This document shows positions 32,718-46,837 of a DNA stretch of 64,000 nt, piece by piece. The stretch spans positions 13,600,196-13,664,195 of the forward strand of contig CAIIXF020000004.1 in NCBI GenBank assembly GCA_903813345.2, given 5' to 3'. Below the pieces are notes generated by a model. That model made no database searches. It was not told the origin of the DNA and was given only the letters and a program-made list of their open reading frames with translations. The DNA is from Owenia fusiformis (Eukaryota; Annelida; Polychaeta; Sabellida; Oweniidae). The translations under genes were made by a program, and so were the position numbers. Position 1 is the stretch's first letter, and every line of letters starts with the position of its first letter.

Positions 32718-35201
32718 CTAATTACACCACCCCTAGGTGTAATATGGAAATCACCAAGCCTTTGACAACATTACAATTACTCAGATGCGAGTAGGTAGTT
32801 ACCAGTTTCGCCACCAGGTGGCTGATTCGGGGGAAATAACATGGCAGGGTATTACAAAATTCCCTTAAACTTGAATATTTATCAGTTTTAGTGGTTCACT
32901 TTTCATATTACCCTTATGTATAGTTATACAAATTAAAATATGTCCAGTAAAAGAAAATATTATCTGCCCAAGACAAGAAAAGATATTTCCCTTTTTGTAA
33001 TTTTACAACATGGGGGCTATGGGGAATCTCCCCGACCTAGAAGTCACATTTTCAAAGAAAATTAAAATTTCAAAGTTGATAAATTCTTTTCAAAACCATA
33101 TTTCTAGATGTTATTTTACATGTACATTCCAAATATGACATCAATTTGACTGAATTTTGAATTTTTAATGACTTAAATCAAGATTATTTCTACTCGCATC
33201 TAGGATATTGATATGAGGGAATTCAACCAATATGGCTTGATCACTGGTTATAATTATCACAGTACTATACCCCATTACTTTTAAATATATTCCAAGTGTT
33301 GTACTATACATTGCATAGATTCATGAGCAGTTTGCAACATATTATAACCAGAAAAGCCCAATGGACAAAGATAGAGAATACCCGCCCCATTTGCAACTCA
33401 ACTTTAAATGTCTAATTTTTAGACTTGCATACTCATGAAGTTCCTGACACATCTGAAAAATATCAAATAATACATAGTATTGATCTAGAATAGCGACAAC
33501 TTTGTTAAAGTCTATACTTTGAAATTGTTTGGTTTTTTATATTTCTGGTTATTTTTTTCAAAATAAATGGGGTAGGGGAGATATGTAAGCTCTAATATAA
33601 TGACAGGCTTTCGAATATACATTTTTAAATACCTTAAATCAAAGTCGGCAGGCAAAAGAATAGATTTGATCAAGAATCCATCAACCAATCAGCATAAAAC
33701 TCAAGATATAAGGAACTATATGTTATTGCTAAAGGTGGAAATGATGAAAAATGCCAAATTTTGTTCTTAAATGTCTAATTTCTCGACACTAGTATACTAA
33801 TGAAGGTCCTGAAACATTAATTACAGCAATCAATAACACATAAAGAATAGTTACATCTTTGTTAAAGTTTATACTGGTAGTTTGAAGTTATTTTTTATAT
33901 TTTCCAGTCACCTTCCCTAATAAATGGGGTAGGGGAGATCTGAAAGCTCTAATATGAACATTGTTTGTCCACTATACATTTTCAGTACCTTAAATGGAAT
34001 AAGACATGTACAAGAACAGATTTAATCAAAAATGCATCAACCAGTCAGCATAAAACTCAAGATATGAGGATCTATATATTACTGCTGAAAGCAGCATTGA
34101 TTAAAAAATGCCAAGTTTTGCCCTTAAATATCTCATTTCTAGCCACTTGAATACCAATAAAAGTTCTGAAAAATCTTAAAAACATTAAATAACACATAAT
34201 ATTGATAATAGAATAGCTACAACTTTATGAAAGTCTATAATTTCAAGTTATTTTATTTTTTCATATTTCTCGTTTATTTTCCATAATTGATGGGGTAGGG
34301 GAGATCTGAAAGCTCTAATATGAACATTGTATGTCTACTATACATTTTCTATACCTTAAATGTAAGAAGACATGCACAAGAACAGATTTAATTGAAAATG
34401 CAACGATCAGACAGCATAAAACTCAAGATATGAGGAATTATATATTACTGCTGAAAGCTAAAATGATAAAAAATGCCAAGTTTTGTCCTTAAATGTCTCA
34501 TTTCTAGCCATTTGTATACGAAAATAGGTTCTGAAATATCTTAAAAACATTAAATAACACATAATATTGACATAGAATAGCTACAACTTTGTTAAAGTTA
34601 ATAATTTTAAGTTATTTTATTTTTTCATATTTTTCGGTAATTTTCCATATTAAATGGGGTAGGGGAGATCTGAAAGCTCTCATACGAAAATTGGTTATCC
34701 ACTATGCATTTTCTATACCTTAAATGGAAGAACACATGTACAAGCACAGATTTAATCAAAAATGCAACAACCAGTCAGCATTAAACTCGAGATATAAGGA
34801 ACTATATGTTAATGCTGAAAGCGAAAATGATTAAAAATGCCAAATTTTGTCCTTAAATGTCACATTTCTAGACACAAGTATACTAATGAAGGTCTTGAAA
34901 CATCTGAGAAACCTTACATAACACAAAATATTGATATAGAATAGCTACAACTTTGTTTGAGTTGAACATTTTGACTTCTTGTAGTTTCCATTTTTAGCCA
35001 ATTTTTTCTAAAAAATTCAAGGTATGTCTTCTTCGGACCAGTATTTAGATATGTTCGCAAGAGTTATATGCTTCGCAGGCGAAATATTTTATGCAGGGCA
35101 CCCTAATATAATAAAAAATACACAGAAATTCCATCCAGCTCTTAAAGTCATTTTTTCCTTAACGGAGCCTCTTAGAAAATTTTCCACCCCGAGTAATACA
35201 A

Positions 35202-36561
35202 CTCGTCAGTTGTATCCAGTTGAAATCCCAGCGTAATTTTTTTAATTATATGGTTGTGCTTTGATTTTACGCTGAAAACATTTATAACAACGTCAACTTT
35301 ATATTAAAACATTTATTATCTTTTCAGTTGTATTAAAATGTAAAATATGATATATATCAGCTTATTGCTTTCTGGAGAATAGTCAAGGTTTAAATTTGGT
35401 ACAATGAATCGGACACTCATGTAAATCGACATGGTTATAACATTGAACTCAATGCAGTAAATTAGTTATTTCTATGAATCACAGCGGGATTGGTTTCATT
35501 TTATATGATTGCCAACTCTGGCGTTTTTTTGTAAATGCTTTTGACAACAATTATTTCAATTTCATGTTAATAATAATTTGTTTTTTTAAATCATTATCAA
35601 AATAAAATTAATTTAAAAGTATGTGTGTGTGTGTGAGTATAGGCAATAGCTTAGTCGAAATGAGTAGACGTGTGCAGATGGAGATCGCCTATCTATTTTG
35701 CTAAATCTGACATTTTTACAGGATCACGATATAGATCAAATGAAAACACTTCGAAATGTGTTTTTCTTCATCTACCCTGATTTCGAGTGATTTTAACTTG
35801 GACGCATATTCCTCTTTTAGAACAGTTTGAATAATTAACAAAGTCCACATTGAACCGTGTCAATCAAATTATCAAATATGTAGATAGCACATGCAGGCCC
35901 GAATACGGGGGGGGGGGGGTAGATTGGTTCTAGCGACCCCCCCCCCCCCCCTCCGTGACCAAAATTGCATTTTACCCCTACTGAGCACCTTTTAAATTAT
36001 TTTGGCCATTTTTTAACTAACATTGCCAAAAGTGAACTCCCCCTGGAATTTCTTAAAAAGCAACCCACCCCTTGGCAAATCCTGGCTATGGGTCTGAAAC
36101 GTCATTCTGATCTTTCTGTTTCACCTGAAACATGCTCTGATATAAAGAGGCATATTCTGTGATCTGAGCATATCAGATGGGAAGAGTTATGATGACTGTC
36201 AATAAGTGTGATTGTTATCATGTAATCATCTACCTTAATGTCAATACATTACATAATAAAGTAAGGCATTGTATTTAACAACATATATTACAACAGGCAC
36301 ATAATTCTTCAAAGGACTTCATTTATACTTGTAAAATACCCTTGCAGCGAGGATGCAACAGGCACAGTTACACACGTTTTATGACCCAAATTAGATGAAA
36401 TATGACCTGCGATGAAAGATCTCAAAAATCAAGGGCTGAGTAGATTTGAGATGTCATGGTTTACTATCACGATGCTGAAACATAATCAAGTCTATATTTT
36501 TAACAAATCTAAACCTGAATGAATAACTTCATCGAGTCGTCTTGTAACGACGGTCTTGAAA
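35202..36561. other. Non-coding; GT microsatellite and G/C homopolymers
   Basis: tgtgtgtgtg at about 35620. A G run (~35907) and C run (~35938) flank a short spacer in a repeat that begins caggcccgaata; its relatives are at 38945, 40440 and 41055. No gene is recognised. Confidence 0.5.
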
Positions 36562-36834
36562 TACCCTGCGCGCAGTGTCTAGTTAAACTAGACTAGAAGA
36601 CGAAGCTCTCTTTTAAGAAGTGAAGTCAACGAAAAGGAAAGGGTAGTCTTGAAACAACTGTCGCTTATTGTCACCTGTATTGATCATGATGGGGCGACGG
36701 CAGTGCCCCGAGTCTTTTTGAACTATTTATTTCCAAAACTGTCACCGGTATCTGTCGTTGGGGCGGGGCTACTAAACTGAAATATGGTTTATACTAGGCA
36801 GAGTGTAGTTTAACTAGACTCTGCGCGCAGGGTA
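36562..36834. mobile_element. MITE with TACCCTGCGCGCAG ends, 273 bp
   Basis: Left taccctgcgcgcag then tctagttaaacta; right tagtttaactaga then ctgcgcgcagggta. Inverse arms are about 30 bp, then the middle diverges. It stands out by its CG-rich tips. Target duplication is unclear (AA or AAA). Confidence 0.72.
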
Positions 36835-37537
36835 AATAATTTAGGACCCCGGAAGCAAAACAACTCTTTGTTATGAAAGGAATACACCACCCACATGGAC
36901 AGAACCCCTCATGTAAACCAATCTATAAATGCCTTTGAAAACAATTTTATTTTCGATCTACATCTGAATCTCAGATGGAGAGTACTCTTTGACAAGATCA
37001 ACATTTAAAAGTGTAGGGAAGTTTCGATAAAGATGTTTAATAGCTAATTATTCAGACATACTGTTCTTCCATGTTGACGATCATCGAACCTAATTGCAAT
37101 CAACTTCCATGATAATTGCAATTTTGAATTTGCAAACATTTTGAATGCAAATATACTCAAGTACTATATCCTGAGTTCTGCCCGGATCTCCGAAAACGTT
37201 TAAAATCAAACTCGATTATTTAGCTAGACTTCAAAATAAGGGATTCAATAGAAACATAAAATTCATATCACTGCATAAATTGTGGAATTTCTAGTAATTT
37301 TTAGACGTGCTTAGCCGGTCTAGAAACTCCGCGTATCTAGAGATAGAGGAGGGGAGAGAGGGCTAATTTCATAGCTGAAAATAAAAATAGCTTATAAATG
37401 ATCTATAAATATAATCTTATAATGAACAACTACGGGTATTTCTTGATATGGTTCATTTCCACCGCAGACCATATTTGCAAAATTGGGGGAGTGCATTCAA
37501 ACAATATTGTACTATATCTAAAATGTAGCCCCTCATA

Positions 37538-37678
37538 TGCCTGGGTCATATTTGCTCCGATTCATCGGCCGGGGGCCGGCCGATTGAGTCTTTTTTTTCA
37601 AACCCGAAATTAATTTTAAACAAAATACTCAATCGGCCGGATGCCGGACGATGAATTTGAGCAAATGTGAACCAGGCA
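37538..37678. mobile_element. Palindromic TGCC-ended MITE, 141 bp
   Basis: tgcctgggtcatatttgctc ... gagcaaatgtgaaccaggca, flanked by ATA and TTA. Same family as 1579-1718, more diverged. Confidence 0.7.
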
Positions 37679-37681
37679 TTA

Positions 37682-38462
37682 CAAGCAAATAATTATGCTT
37701 GAACTACCAGTTTCAGTAGCCCCCTGTCCTTCATATATTATTACTTTTCTGGTACCCTAGTCTAGACCACACAATACATAATCAATTAATTTGTTTGGTT
37801 GGGGGGACTTCGACCCCCCCCCTCCCCCCATCCACACACAAAAATGTTTTCATGCTTAACCAACTTCACATTGTGACCACAAGGGTACGTGTTATTAACA
37901 AGACACCAGGGGTGTGGCTACGAAAACAAGGGTGGGGACCTAAACATTTCCGCGCTTGTTCAGAAGAAAATAATATCAAAATCAAAATATATGATTTACT
38001 TATTTTTAAAATTCGAAATTTTAGTCTTATTTGACAGACACGTTCTGAGCGATTCTAAGATCAAAATATATGACTTATTAAAAAATTAGGGGCATGCTCC
38101 CCTGAAAAAGTTGCGATTTTTTGTGCTGATGTAGTGCGTTATGGGCAATTCGAGGATCAAAATATATGATTTATGCATTTAGATAAAAAAAAATTGAATA
38201 TTTAGGCTTATTTAGCACCTTCTGGGCGATTAAAGGATCAAAATATATGATTAATTTCCGAATCATGTAGTTGCCTCGCTATTCTAGTCAATTTAGAATT
38301 TGATAATTATATTTGGATCGAGTCTCTAAGAATGCCAGGGGCCCAATATGAGGGTTTGATTCATGTTATTTTCCAATAGGCAATCGTCTGACTTTTTATT
38401 TGTAAGAATGGGAATTTGGAATATACAAATAATCTCATTTAAAATGGCAACAAAGTAAAATC
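37682..38462. other. No gene recognised
   Basis: C-run repeat at 37815-37835. A ~70-bp motif (gattctaagatcaaaatatatgattta) is repeated three or four times at 37975-38250. Otherwise AT-rich. Confidence 0.45.
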
Positions 38463-38873
38463 TTGGCACAGGGGCACAAATATTTTTTTAAAACGTTTAA
38501 AACAAGGACAATTATTAATCTTGAGCATTTGAATCTTGTAAACGGTTCCCATGATTTGAAATCTTTGATCAATTCAATATCTAGAAAAACAATATTAATT
38601 GACATAAGACAAAGTCTAACAAATCATGAACAAATCAAACTAAAATTCCTTAGAAAACCGGAATCAAATGTTTTAAATGAAATCCAAGTTAAACATGGGT
38701 ATTGTCAAACTTATCCCCGATTTAACAATAATGCAAAAAGCCATCCTTTGATCATAAGTTTAATCACAAGTTCAGGTTATGTGGATTATAAAATTAAAAC
38801 TCTTAAAGAATTAGCCCTGTCATTGAAAATGATACCGGGACCATCATACTTCTCCCGGGATACTTCTCTTTAA
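38463..38873 (+). other. Unidentified 136-codon open frame
   Basis: An open run in a stop-rich region, with varied amino acids rather than repeat (FKTRTIINLEHLNLVNGSHD, then LIDIRQSLTNHEQIKLKFLR, ending GPSYFSRDTSL). There is no ATG at its start; the first codon is TTG and the frame is open only from about 38445. No domain is recognised. It could be an exon or a remnant of a foreign or organellar gene. The Asn/Lys/Ile-rich make-up may just reflect AT content. Confidence 0.22.
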
Positions 38874-39141
38874 ACCAGACTCGATATTTGGAATACACTT
38901 TCTGTATAAAACACATCATTTAAAACCCTCAAAATGAATATACTCAGGCCCGTAGCCCCCCCCCCTGGCCAAGAAATCTTTCAAATCATGCAGTTTTCAC
39001 CATTCTGAGCACTTTGTAAGTGATTCTGGCTAATTTTTGACCAAAATTGTCACAAGTGAACCACTCCTGGAATTTTTCAAAAAGTGAATCCCCCTTGGTA
39101 AATCCTGGCTACAGGCCTGTTACTCTTCGGTGTGAAATAAA

Positions 39142-40013
39142 CTTACACTCCCCTCCATAAGTTTGGCAACCTTTTTTCCCCCATTGAACTACGTGTTAAA
39201 GCCTCTTTACCTTTGAATTTTTATTTACTTAACCTGTGATGAAAATACTTATACTATTGTTGGAAACGTAATTTGACTTTAATTCCAATACCTCCAAATT
39301 TTCTCAATTTTTTTCCTCATTTACAAGAGGTCGAAAATTGATGATAAATTTTTGAAAATCGACATTTCCATGTTAACCAATGGGAAATGGTAGGTTTGCC
39401 GCAAGTCATATGACAGAATATCCATCCATCCGAGTCCTTGCAAAAATACGAGTTAGGCAGGCAATTGAATTTGCTAACTTTATTTAACAAAAAATTGAAA
39501 TGTTTCTTCAGGTTCAACAAAGTTATAGGGCTTTAAAGTCAAAATTGTTTTTCAAAAAACCTCTCCCATTGAAATAACACAGATGCGAAAATTTATTTTC
39601 AAAAATGACTTTGAAGCGCTGTAACTGAACATTCATCAAATAAACTTATCCATTAGTGTTCAAAAAGTTAGACAATTCAATTTTCTATATAAAAATATTT
39701 TTTGCTGAATCTTTTACTGAAAAGATATCCTGATTTCTAATTTGCCCCGAACCCTCCATTTCCCATTGGATTTCATGGGAATGACGATTTTCAAAAATTC
39801 ATCAAATTTATCATCAATTTTCGACCTATTGTAATTGAGGAAAAAAATTGAGAAAATTTGGAGGTATTGAAAGTAAAGTCAAGTTACGTTTCCATCAATA
39901 TTATAAGTTATTTCATCGCCGGTGAAGTAAATAAAAATTCAAACGTAAAGAGGCTTTAACACGTAGTTCAATATGGAAAAAAAGGTTGCCAAACTTATGG
40001 AGGGGAGTGTAAG
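39142..40013. mobile_element. Foldback element with CTTACACTCCCCTCC ends, 872 bp
   Basis: Arms of about 250 bp (39142-39390 and 39765-40013) are inverse with roughly 85-90% match. Outer tips: cttacactcccctccataag and cttatggaggggagtgtaag. The middle is AT-rich, without coding sequence. Confidence 0.78.
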
Positions 40014-40199
40014 GTAATTTTGCTTAGCGCCTGTTTCGAGATTCGCAAAATTAAACCCTGATTCAATCCATTCCTAGCGGAACACCAAACGCTGAAAAAG
40101 GACACATCGTGAAAGGAAACAAAAATATTATTTTCAAAGCGCCGAAACAATCATGTCAGATTATTGTATTTTATAGCTATATCAATTGAATACATGTTA

Positions 40200-41105
40200 C
40201 AGTGACGTAGCCAGCTTTCAGTCAGGGTGGTGCGATCGTCAAAAAATCGGTTTTCAGTCGGGGGGATGTGATTGTGGCATAAACAAGCCAAAAATTAAGA
40301 TTTATCTTGATTTTTACAAAAATTGATGCAAATTCCTTCGAAATTGAACTAGAAGTTTCAAATGAAAGCCATTCAAAGCTCCTTTCTTCTTCCTTCTTTA
40401 TTGGTTAAGCGTGGGGGATGCGATCATTCACCAATCGCACCCCCCCCCCCCCTGGTTACGCCTATGTGTTAAAACAAACTTTACACAATATCAATATTTA
40501 AAACTGTATCTTGTAAGTGGCTTATTACGCATCAGATCAATCACTAAGAACCCCTCTTATCTGCCGTTTGCGTTTGGAAGGATAAAGACAAAGGGGACGC
40601 GGCTACATGTATATCGCGATATACGTAAAATCTTTATGACATTTCCCTTCACCAGGGTCTACACCAATATTCTTAACACCACTTATTAAAGGATGCATGC
40701 ATCAAGGGGTAGACATCACTCAAAAGACATAAACATGACCGGGTCGGTCAGGGGAAGGTTTGCATACGATGCAATTTGTACATGCAAGCTCATTTTTCAC
40801 AAATAAATTAATAAAGTCGATTCCTTGGGAATACGTTATTGGGTTTATTCGCACCCCCTCCTACAACCAATAAAATGCAACCATAAGGTAGAGGAAGAAA
40901 AGAGCATTAAAATGATTTTTTGTTTGAAGCTTCTAGCTCAGGTTTGAAGGAAGTTGCATCATTTTTGTAAAAATTCAACACAAATATTTTTTGCCTCATT
41001 TATGTCACGATCGCACGATGACTGAAAACCTAAAATATTTTGGTGATTGCATCACCCCCCCCCCTCCCCCTCCCCCCTCCCAACTGAAAGCTGGCTACGG
41101 CCCTG
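40200..41105. repeat. Two related GTAGCCAG/C-run repeats, direct copies
   Basis: 40205-40455 and about 40850-41105 share blocks such as aaccaataaa(g)aa..., gaaggaagttgcat/ttgatgcaaattcctt and end in C runs (40440, 41056) next to ggttacgcc or ctggctacggcc. They look like inverted or shuffled copies of one dispersed element. Similar C-run tags occur at 35938 and 38958. Confidence 0.5.
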
Positions 41106-42196
41106 GGGTTTTATCGAAAACATTTTATCGTCCACATTTTATCATTATGCAGAAAGTCCAATATGAAATCTTAAATGGTAAATATGTTGCATTTATTGAG
41201 GGAATTCCACCGTCTGTAAACTATAATGTGAATGTTTGATATGAATACTTCCATACAACCATCATATCAATATCCATTCTTTTGAAATAAGATCTAGATG
41301 TTACAACAAAGGGAATATTGAAAACTACAGTGGTAAGAGTATCTTTCTGACTGCTAATTATGTGTATCAACATTTTGATTGCACCTCAGCTGGAGATTAA
41401 ATCTTAATAATTTGATCAAAGGGATTGTAACTTTCCCCAATTCTCTTATCTATGTTACAATCTGTATACTTGTTATATTGTGAGCGGTATGTGTTGATAA
41501 ACCAAAGATATGTTTTTTGGATATCAACATTTAGAAAAAGTGTAAGATACCATTCTAGATACATTGTATATTTATTACATCCTTCATAGCAGGTTTAGAA
41601 AACTCAAAAAGATACCAGATTGATTTTATGATAATGTTTATATAGGCAGCACGATTTAAAACAATTGGTGAATCTGGAGGGGGGGTTGTAAAGGCGATAC
41701 CCGAGAGGGGACATTATCAAGGTGGTTCGCAGGGGCGGACTTGAGACATTGGCAAGGGGAATAGGACATACTCTGAAGTAAATATTGTATTTCATAATTT
41801 CTAAAACAATTTCTAGCCAAAATCCGCAGTTGTCAAAACAGTTCAAAGAAATGGACGGATTGTGAAATAATTCTTGTCTTCTTTTACACTTGTTACTTGG
41901 AATTAACCACTTCTATTATGTGGACGTACATTTTTAACACAAAAACTCGTCGCTTTAGTTTCATCTTTGGTCCCTTTTGAAATCTGTGTTCTGTCAATCA
42001 GTGGTGATATCAATTGTCTCAGTGCGCCGGATATACACTTTTTCCCTTCGAACCCCCTGGCAATGGGCCTGATGAAACTATATCTAGTAACTACTATCTG
42101 CGAAAACATGAATGAATTAAATACATCAAAATTAAAAGAACCAGAGAAAGTACTTTTATATTTCAATACTAGATAAGTAAAAATATAGAGTTACGT
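41106..42196. other. No gene recognised
   Basis: AT-rich flank of the mariner insertion. A G-rich block at 41670-41760 belongs to some dispersed repeat. No domain-bearing frame. Confidence 0.4.
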
Positions 42197-42340
42197 ATAA
42201 TTACTTCATGTTAAAATACTATATGTACAGGGTGATCACTAAGTTTTTGGAATTTATCTGTCATTTCATTATTTTTCAACCAACCCGGCTAACAATTTTA
42301 CGTTGTGATAACGTCGTCAGAATATATGTCTCAAATTGTA

Positions 42341-44800
42341 GCAACGTTAATATGGAACGTTGTAGGTACAGGAAGGTGTGGACTCGCACAGATGTTTAAA
42401 GAACGTTACATTTGACTTAAATATCACGTGTCAGGAACGTAGTAGCGACCTTAACAATTACGTCGCCAAAATAACGAAACTGTAACGTACTTACATTACG
42501 TCATATATACGTGGCCAATCTAAATTTCTGGTAACGTTGATATGGAACGTTGTAGGTACAGGAAGGTGTGGACTCGCATAGATGTTTAAAGAACGTTACA
42601 TTTGACTTAAATATCACGTGTCAGGAACGTAGTAGCGACCTTAACAATTACGTCACCAAAATAACGAAAATGTAACGTACTTACATTACGTCATAAATAC
42701 GTGGCCAATCTAAATTTCTGGTAACGTTGATATGGAACGTTGTAGGTACAGGAAGGTGTGGACTCGCACAGATGTTTAAAGAACGTTACATTTGACTTAA
42801 ATATCACGTGTCAGGAACGTAGTAGCGACCTTAACAATTACGTCGCCAAAATAACGAAACTTTAACGTACTTACATTACGTCATATATACGTGGCCAATC
42901 TAAATTTCTGGTAACGTTGATATGGAACGTTGTAGGTACAGGAAGGTGTGGACTCGCATAGATGTTTAAAGAACGTTACATTTGACTTAAATATCACGTG
43001 TCAGGAACGTAGTAGCGACCTTAACAATTACGTCACCAAAATAACGAAAATGTAACGTACTTACATTACGTCATAAATACGTGGCCAATCTAAATTTCTA
43101 GTAACGTTGATATGGAACGTTGTAGGCACAGGAAGGTGTGGACTCGCACAGATGTTTAAAGAACGTTACATTTGACTTAAATATCACGTGTCAGGAACGT
43201 AGTAGCGACCTTAACAATAACGTCGCCAAAATAACGAAACTGTAACGTACTTACATTACGTCATATATACGTGGCCAATCTAAATTTCTGGTAACGTTGA
43301 TATGGAACGTTGTAGGTACGGGAAGGTGTGGACTCGCATAGATGTTTAAAAAACGTTACATTTGACTTAAATATCACGTGTCAGGAACGTAGTAGCGACC
43401 TTAACAATTACGTCACCAAAATAACGAAAATGTAACGTACTTACATTACGTCATAAATACGTGGCCAATCTAAATTTCTAGTAACGTTGATATGGAACGT
43501 TGTAGGTACAGGAAGGTGTGGACTCGCACAGATGTTTAAAGAACGTTACATTTGACTTAAATATCACGTGTCAGGAACGTAGTAGCGACCTTAACAATTA
43601 CGTCGCCAAAATAACGAAACTGTAACGTACTTACATTACGTCATATATACGTGGCCAATCTAAATTTCTGGTAACGTTGATATGGAACGTTGTAGGTACA
43701 GGAAGGTGTGGACTCGCATAGATGTTTAAAGAACGTTACATTTGACTTAAATATCACGTGTCAGGAACGTAGTAGTGACCTTAACAATTATGTCACCAAA
43801 ATAACGAAAATGTAACGTACTTACATTACGTCATAAATACGTGGCCAATCTAAATTTCTGGTAACGTTGATATGGAACGTTGTAGGTACAGGAAGGTGTG
43901 GACTCGCACAGATGTTTAAAGAACGTTACATTTGACTTAAATATCACGTGCCAGGAACGAAGAACCAACCTAAACGATGACTTCGCCAAAATAACGAAAA
44001 TGTAACGAACTTACATTACGTCATAAATACGTGGCCAATCTAAATTTCTGGTAACGTTGATGTGGAACGTTGTAGGTACAGGAAGGTGTGGACTCGCACA
44101 GATGTTCAAAGAACGTTACATTTGACTTAAATATCACGTGCCAGGAACGTAGAACCAACCTAAACGATAACTTCGCAAAAATAACTGTAATGTGCTTATG
44201 CAACGTCACATATACGTGGCCAGTTTTAAGTTCTGGTACGTTAATTATGGAACGTTGTAGGTACAGGAAGGTGTGGACTCGCACAGATGTTTAAAGAACG
44301 TTACATTTGACTTAAATATCACGTGCCAGGAATGTAGAACCAACCTTAACAATGACTTCGCAAAAATAGTGAGACTGTAATGTGCTTATGCAACGTAACA
44401 TATACCTGGCCAGTTTAAAGTTCTGGTAACGTTTATCTTGGAACGATGTAGGCACAGGAAGGTCTGGACTCGCACAGATGTTTATACAACGTTACATTTT
44501 ACTTAAATATCATGTGCTAGGAATGTAGTAGCAACCTTAACAATGACTGCAAAAATAAAATGACAGACTGTAACGTGCTTATGCAACGTCACATATACGT
44601 GGCCAAGTTAAAGTTCCGGTTACATTAATTATAGAACGTTGTAGGCAAAGGAAAGTGTGGACACGCATAAATGAGTATACAAGTTACGTTCGACTTAGAT
44701 ATCACTAGCCAGGAATGTAGTACCAACCTTAACAACGACTTTGCCAAAATAAAGAGACTGTAACGTGCTTGTCACATACATGGCAAATTCATAACTTCTG
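42341..44800. repeat. 190-bp satellite, about 13 copies, alternating A/B types
   Basis: tatggaacgttgtagg recurs at 42351, 42541, 42731, 42921, 43111, 43301, 43491, 43681 and 43871, exactly 190 bp apart, then with decay to about 44800. Odd units have cgcacagatg / cgtcgcc / catatatac; even units have cgcatagatg / cgtcacc / cataaatac. That makes a 380-bp higher-order repeat for the first eight units. Each unit contains ttacgtcat and atcacgtg. Confidence 0.93.
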
Positions 44801-45477
44801 GTTACATCAAGTTAGGACAACACATGCAAGGAATGTTCTAGTAACCTTAATTATGACATCAACAAGATATAGTGATAGTAATGACTAACGTCCAGTTAAA
44901 TGAATCATTACATGAACATATAGCTAATTTAAAGTTCATGTACAGGAAGATGTAGACACCGATGTTCAGTAAAATTATATATAACACACTAAGCCTAACA
45001 TTTTCACATGTGAAGGTAAAACACAACTAACTTATGCTTTGACTTATTAACAAATGTATATTGTTTTTCCAATAATTAATGAGTTAATACACAAGAACTT
45101 TTTTGAGCATCCAAATAGAGAATATTGACACACAGAATTGAACTTAAATATAATCACAGTCTCGTATGTCATCTATCAAAAATCTATCCTATCTTTAATA
45201 AGTTTTATTAAGTATTTTATTAACCCCTAAACGGTTAACGGGGTGGGGAGATTTGCCGTTCTGGCTTGTCTTAAAATTAAATAAGGCATATTTTAACTAA
45301 TAAATTGTGACTAACCCCCCCCCCCCCCCCTTAGAAATGATAAACCCCCATGTTTTTAAACTATGAATTTCTTCATTAATAATGGCTCAATATAGTTATA
45401 AGAAAACTCAAAATACTGGGAGTTGAATACTTGTTACCTTTCCAATGATACCTAATACGTTATTTAATGGGAGATTT

Positions 45478-45588
45478 TTGATAGAGGGTATATCTGAGGG
45501 AAATACAATATATCTACCTGAGGGACCATAGGTTGATATATTGTATTTACTGAGGGATATACACTGTATCAAAAATCGAGCATTTAAT
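45478..45588. repeat. Short palindrome
   Basis: tttttgata...tatatctgagggaaatacaa is the inverse of ttgtatttactgagggatat...tatcaaaaat. Stem-loop of about 110 bp in AT-rich sequence; probably a MITE remnant. Confidence 0.65.
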
Positions 45589-45865
45589 AACTGATTTATC
45601 CTTTACTTAGTAGATTATGAGAATTAAATATGCATTGAATGTTAGGGAACCCTAATGTAGTAATTCAAACGATAATTAAAATCAAAACATGAATATTTTA
45701 TTCAAAGGCCTCAAAGATTTTTTTAAACTCAACAGCTTTTAACATTTTATAGTGTATGAAATTAATATTTATCAAAGATAACCAAAGTATAACCCGGGAA
45801 TTCAAAAAAAGCACTGAAAAGAAATTCCAAGGGATTGCTGATGAGCGGATGATATATATATATAT

Positions 45866-46235
45866 TTATTATGCACCTCACTAAAATACTCAAATCTGAT
45901 TGGTTAAGAGCTGCAGGGTATATTGCCATACGTGGCAGCAAGATCTCGTTCTATCCAGTATTGAAGCAACGAGATCTCCAACCATCCCGTATGCCAGAAT
46001 ACCTATCCTCGAAAAAAAAATACTAGGCTCGGCTTCTGTTTTAGTAGACCCATTCTTCAAAATAAAGTATTTCTCAAGGGAGGTGCATAATAAAATAAAT
46101 ACTGGATGACCATGAGGTGGATATGCCACAATACCTATCCTCGAAAAAAAATACTAGGCTCGTCTTCGCCTCGCCTAGTATTTTTTTCCTCGGATAGGTA
46201 TTCTGGCATATCCACCTCATGGTCATCCAGTATTT
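45866..46235. mobile_element. Composite MITE, second copy
   Basis: 45866-46095 has ends ttattatgcacctc and gaggtgcataataa. 46097-46235 is the adjoining palindrome (aatactggatgaccatgagg ...). Same pair as 7737-8336, in opposite orientation. Confidence 0.72.
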
Positions 46236-46734
46236 GTTTAATATCTCCCGCTCACCTCAGATATCAATTATATTCCTGCATGTTATTTACCTATAACACT
46301 ACTAAGTACGGGATTAACACTTGTATGATATTTCGATATTTCATTTCCGAGATTGTGCCCAGATCTCGGCAGATCTATTCACCCCCTTTACTATGAATGT
46401 AATTATCTATAGCCTGACTGTTTAGGGGTTATATTGTTATTTTTCTGAACTGGAATGAATAAATATTCTAATTTGAGCTTGAACAAATGCTCTATTAGTT
46501 AACATGGTATTGATTTTCATAAAGCAATAATGACCATTTTAAGTTGGGAATAAATCTAGAAAAATTGCATGTTTCAGATATGAAGCCATTATATCTATGC
46601 AATATTAAAAGTACTGTCCCATTACTTGTTATAGAGATAAAAATTAAATTCAAACTGGCTTGCTTCTCGGAACAGATATTGTTTATGCTAAGTTTTCATT
46701 TTTCCTTGAAAGCATGAGCTCTCATTGGTCCTCA

Positions 46735-46837
46735 TCACTTTCCAAATGTTTCTTCAAATGACTTGTACAGCTCAGTCGTTGTTTCCCTGGTTGCATGTTT
46801 AACACATTGCCATTTCTGCTTGTTTTTGGACATTTTC
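46735..46837 (-). other. Exon-like end piece on minus strand
   Basis: A strong acceptor (attgattttttccag) leads into 31 codons reading MSKNKQKWQCVKHATRETTT and on to ETFGK, then a stop. It fits a last exon. No domain is known. Same strand as the exon-like pieces at 47.3-50.3 kb. Confidence 0.3.

Larger units (their letters stand above)
29573..35201. mobile_element. Large palindromic element with mirrored ~360-bp repeat arrays
   Basis: Ends tactcggggtggaa and ttccaccccgagta. The left arm (29573-31260) is the inverse of the right arm (about 33480-35201). Each arm contains about four ~360-bp units marked by cagatctcccctaccccatt (left, near 30090, 30452, 30817, 31177) or its inverse (right, near 33570, 33925, 34290, 34655). 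ATA lies just outside both ends, a possible 3-bp duplication. The 2.2-kb middle holds broken minus-strand coding fragments. The superfamily is not determined. Confidence 0.72.

Noticed and set aside
42208-44294. Short frames repeating MERCRYRKVWTRTDV
   Set aside because: Readings of the 190-bp satellite, broken in each unit.
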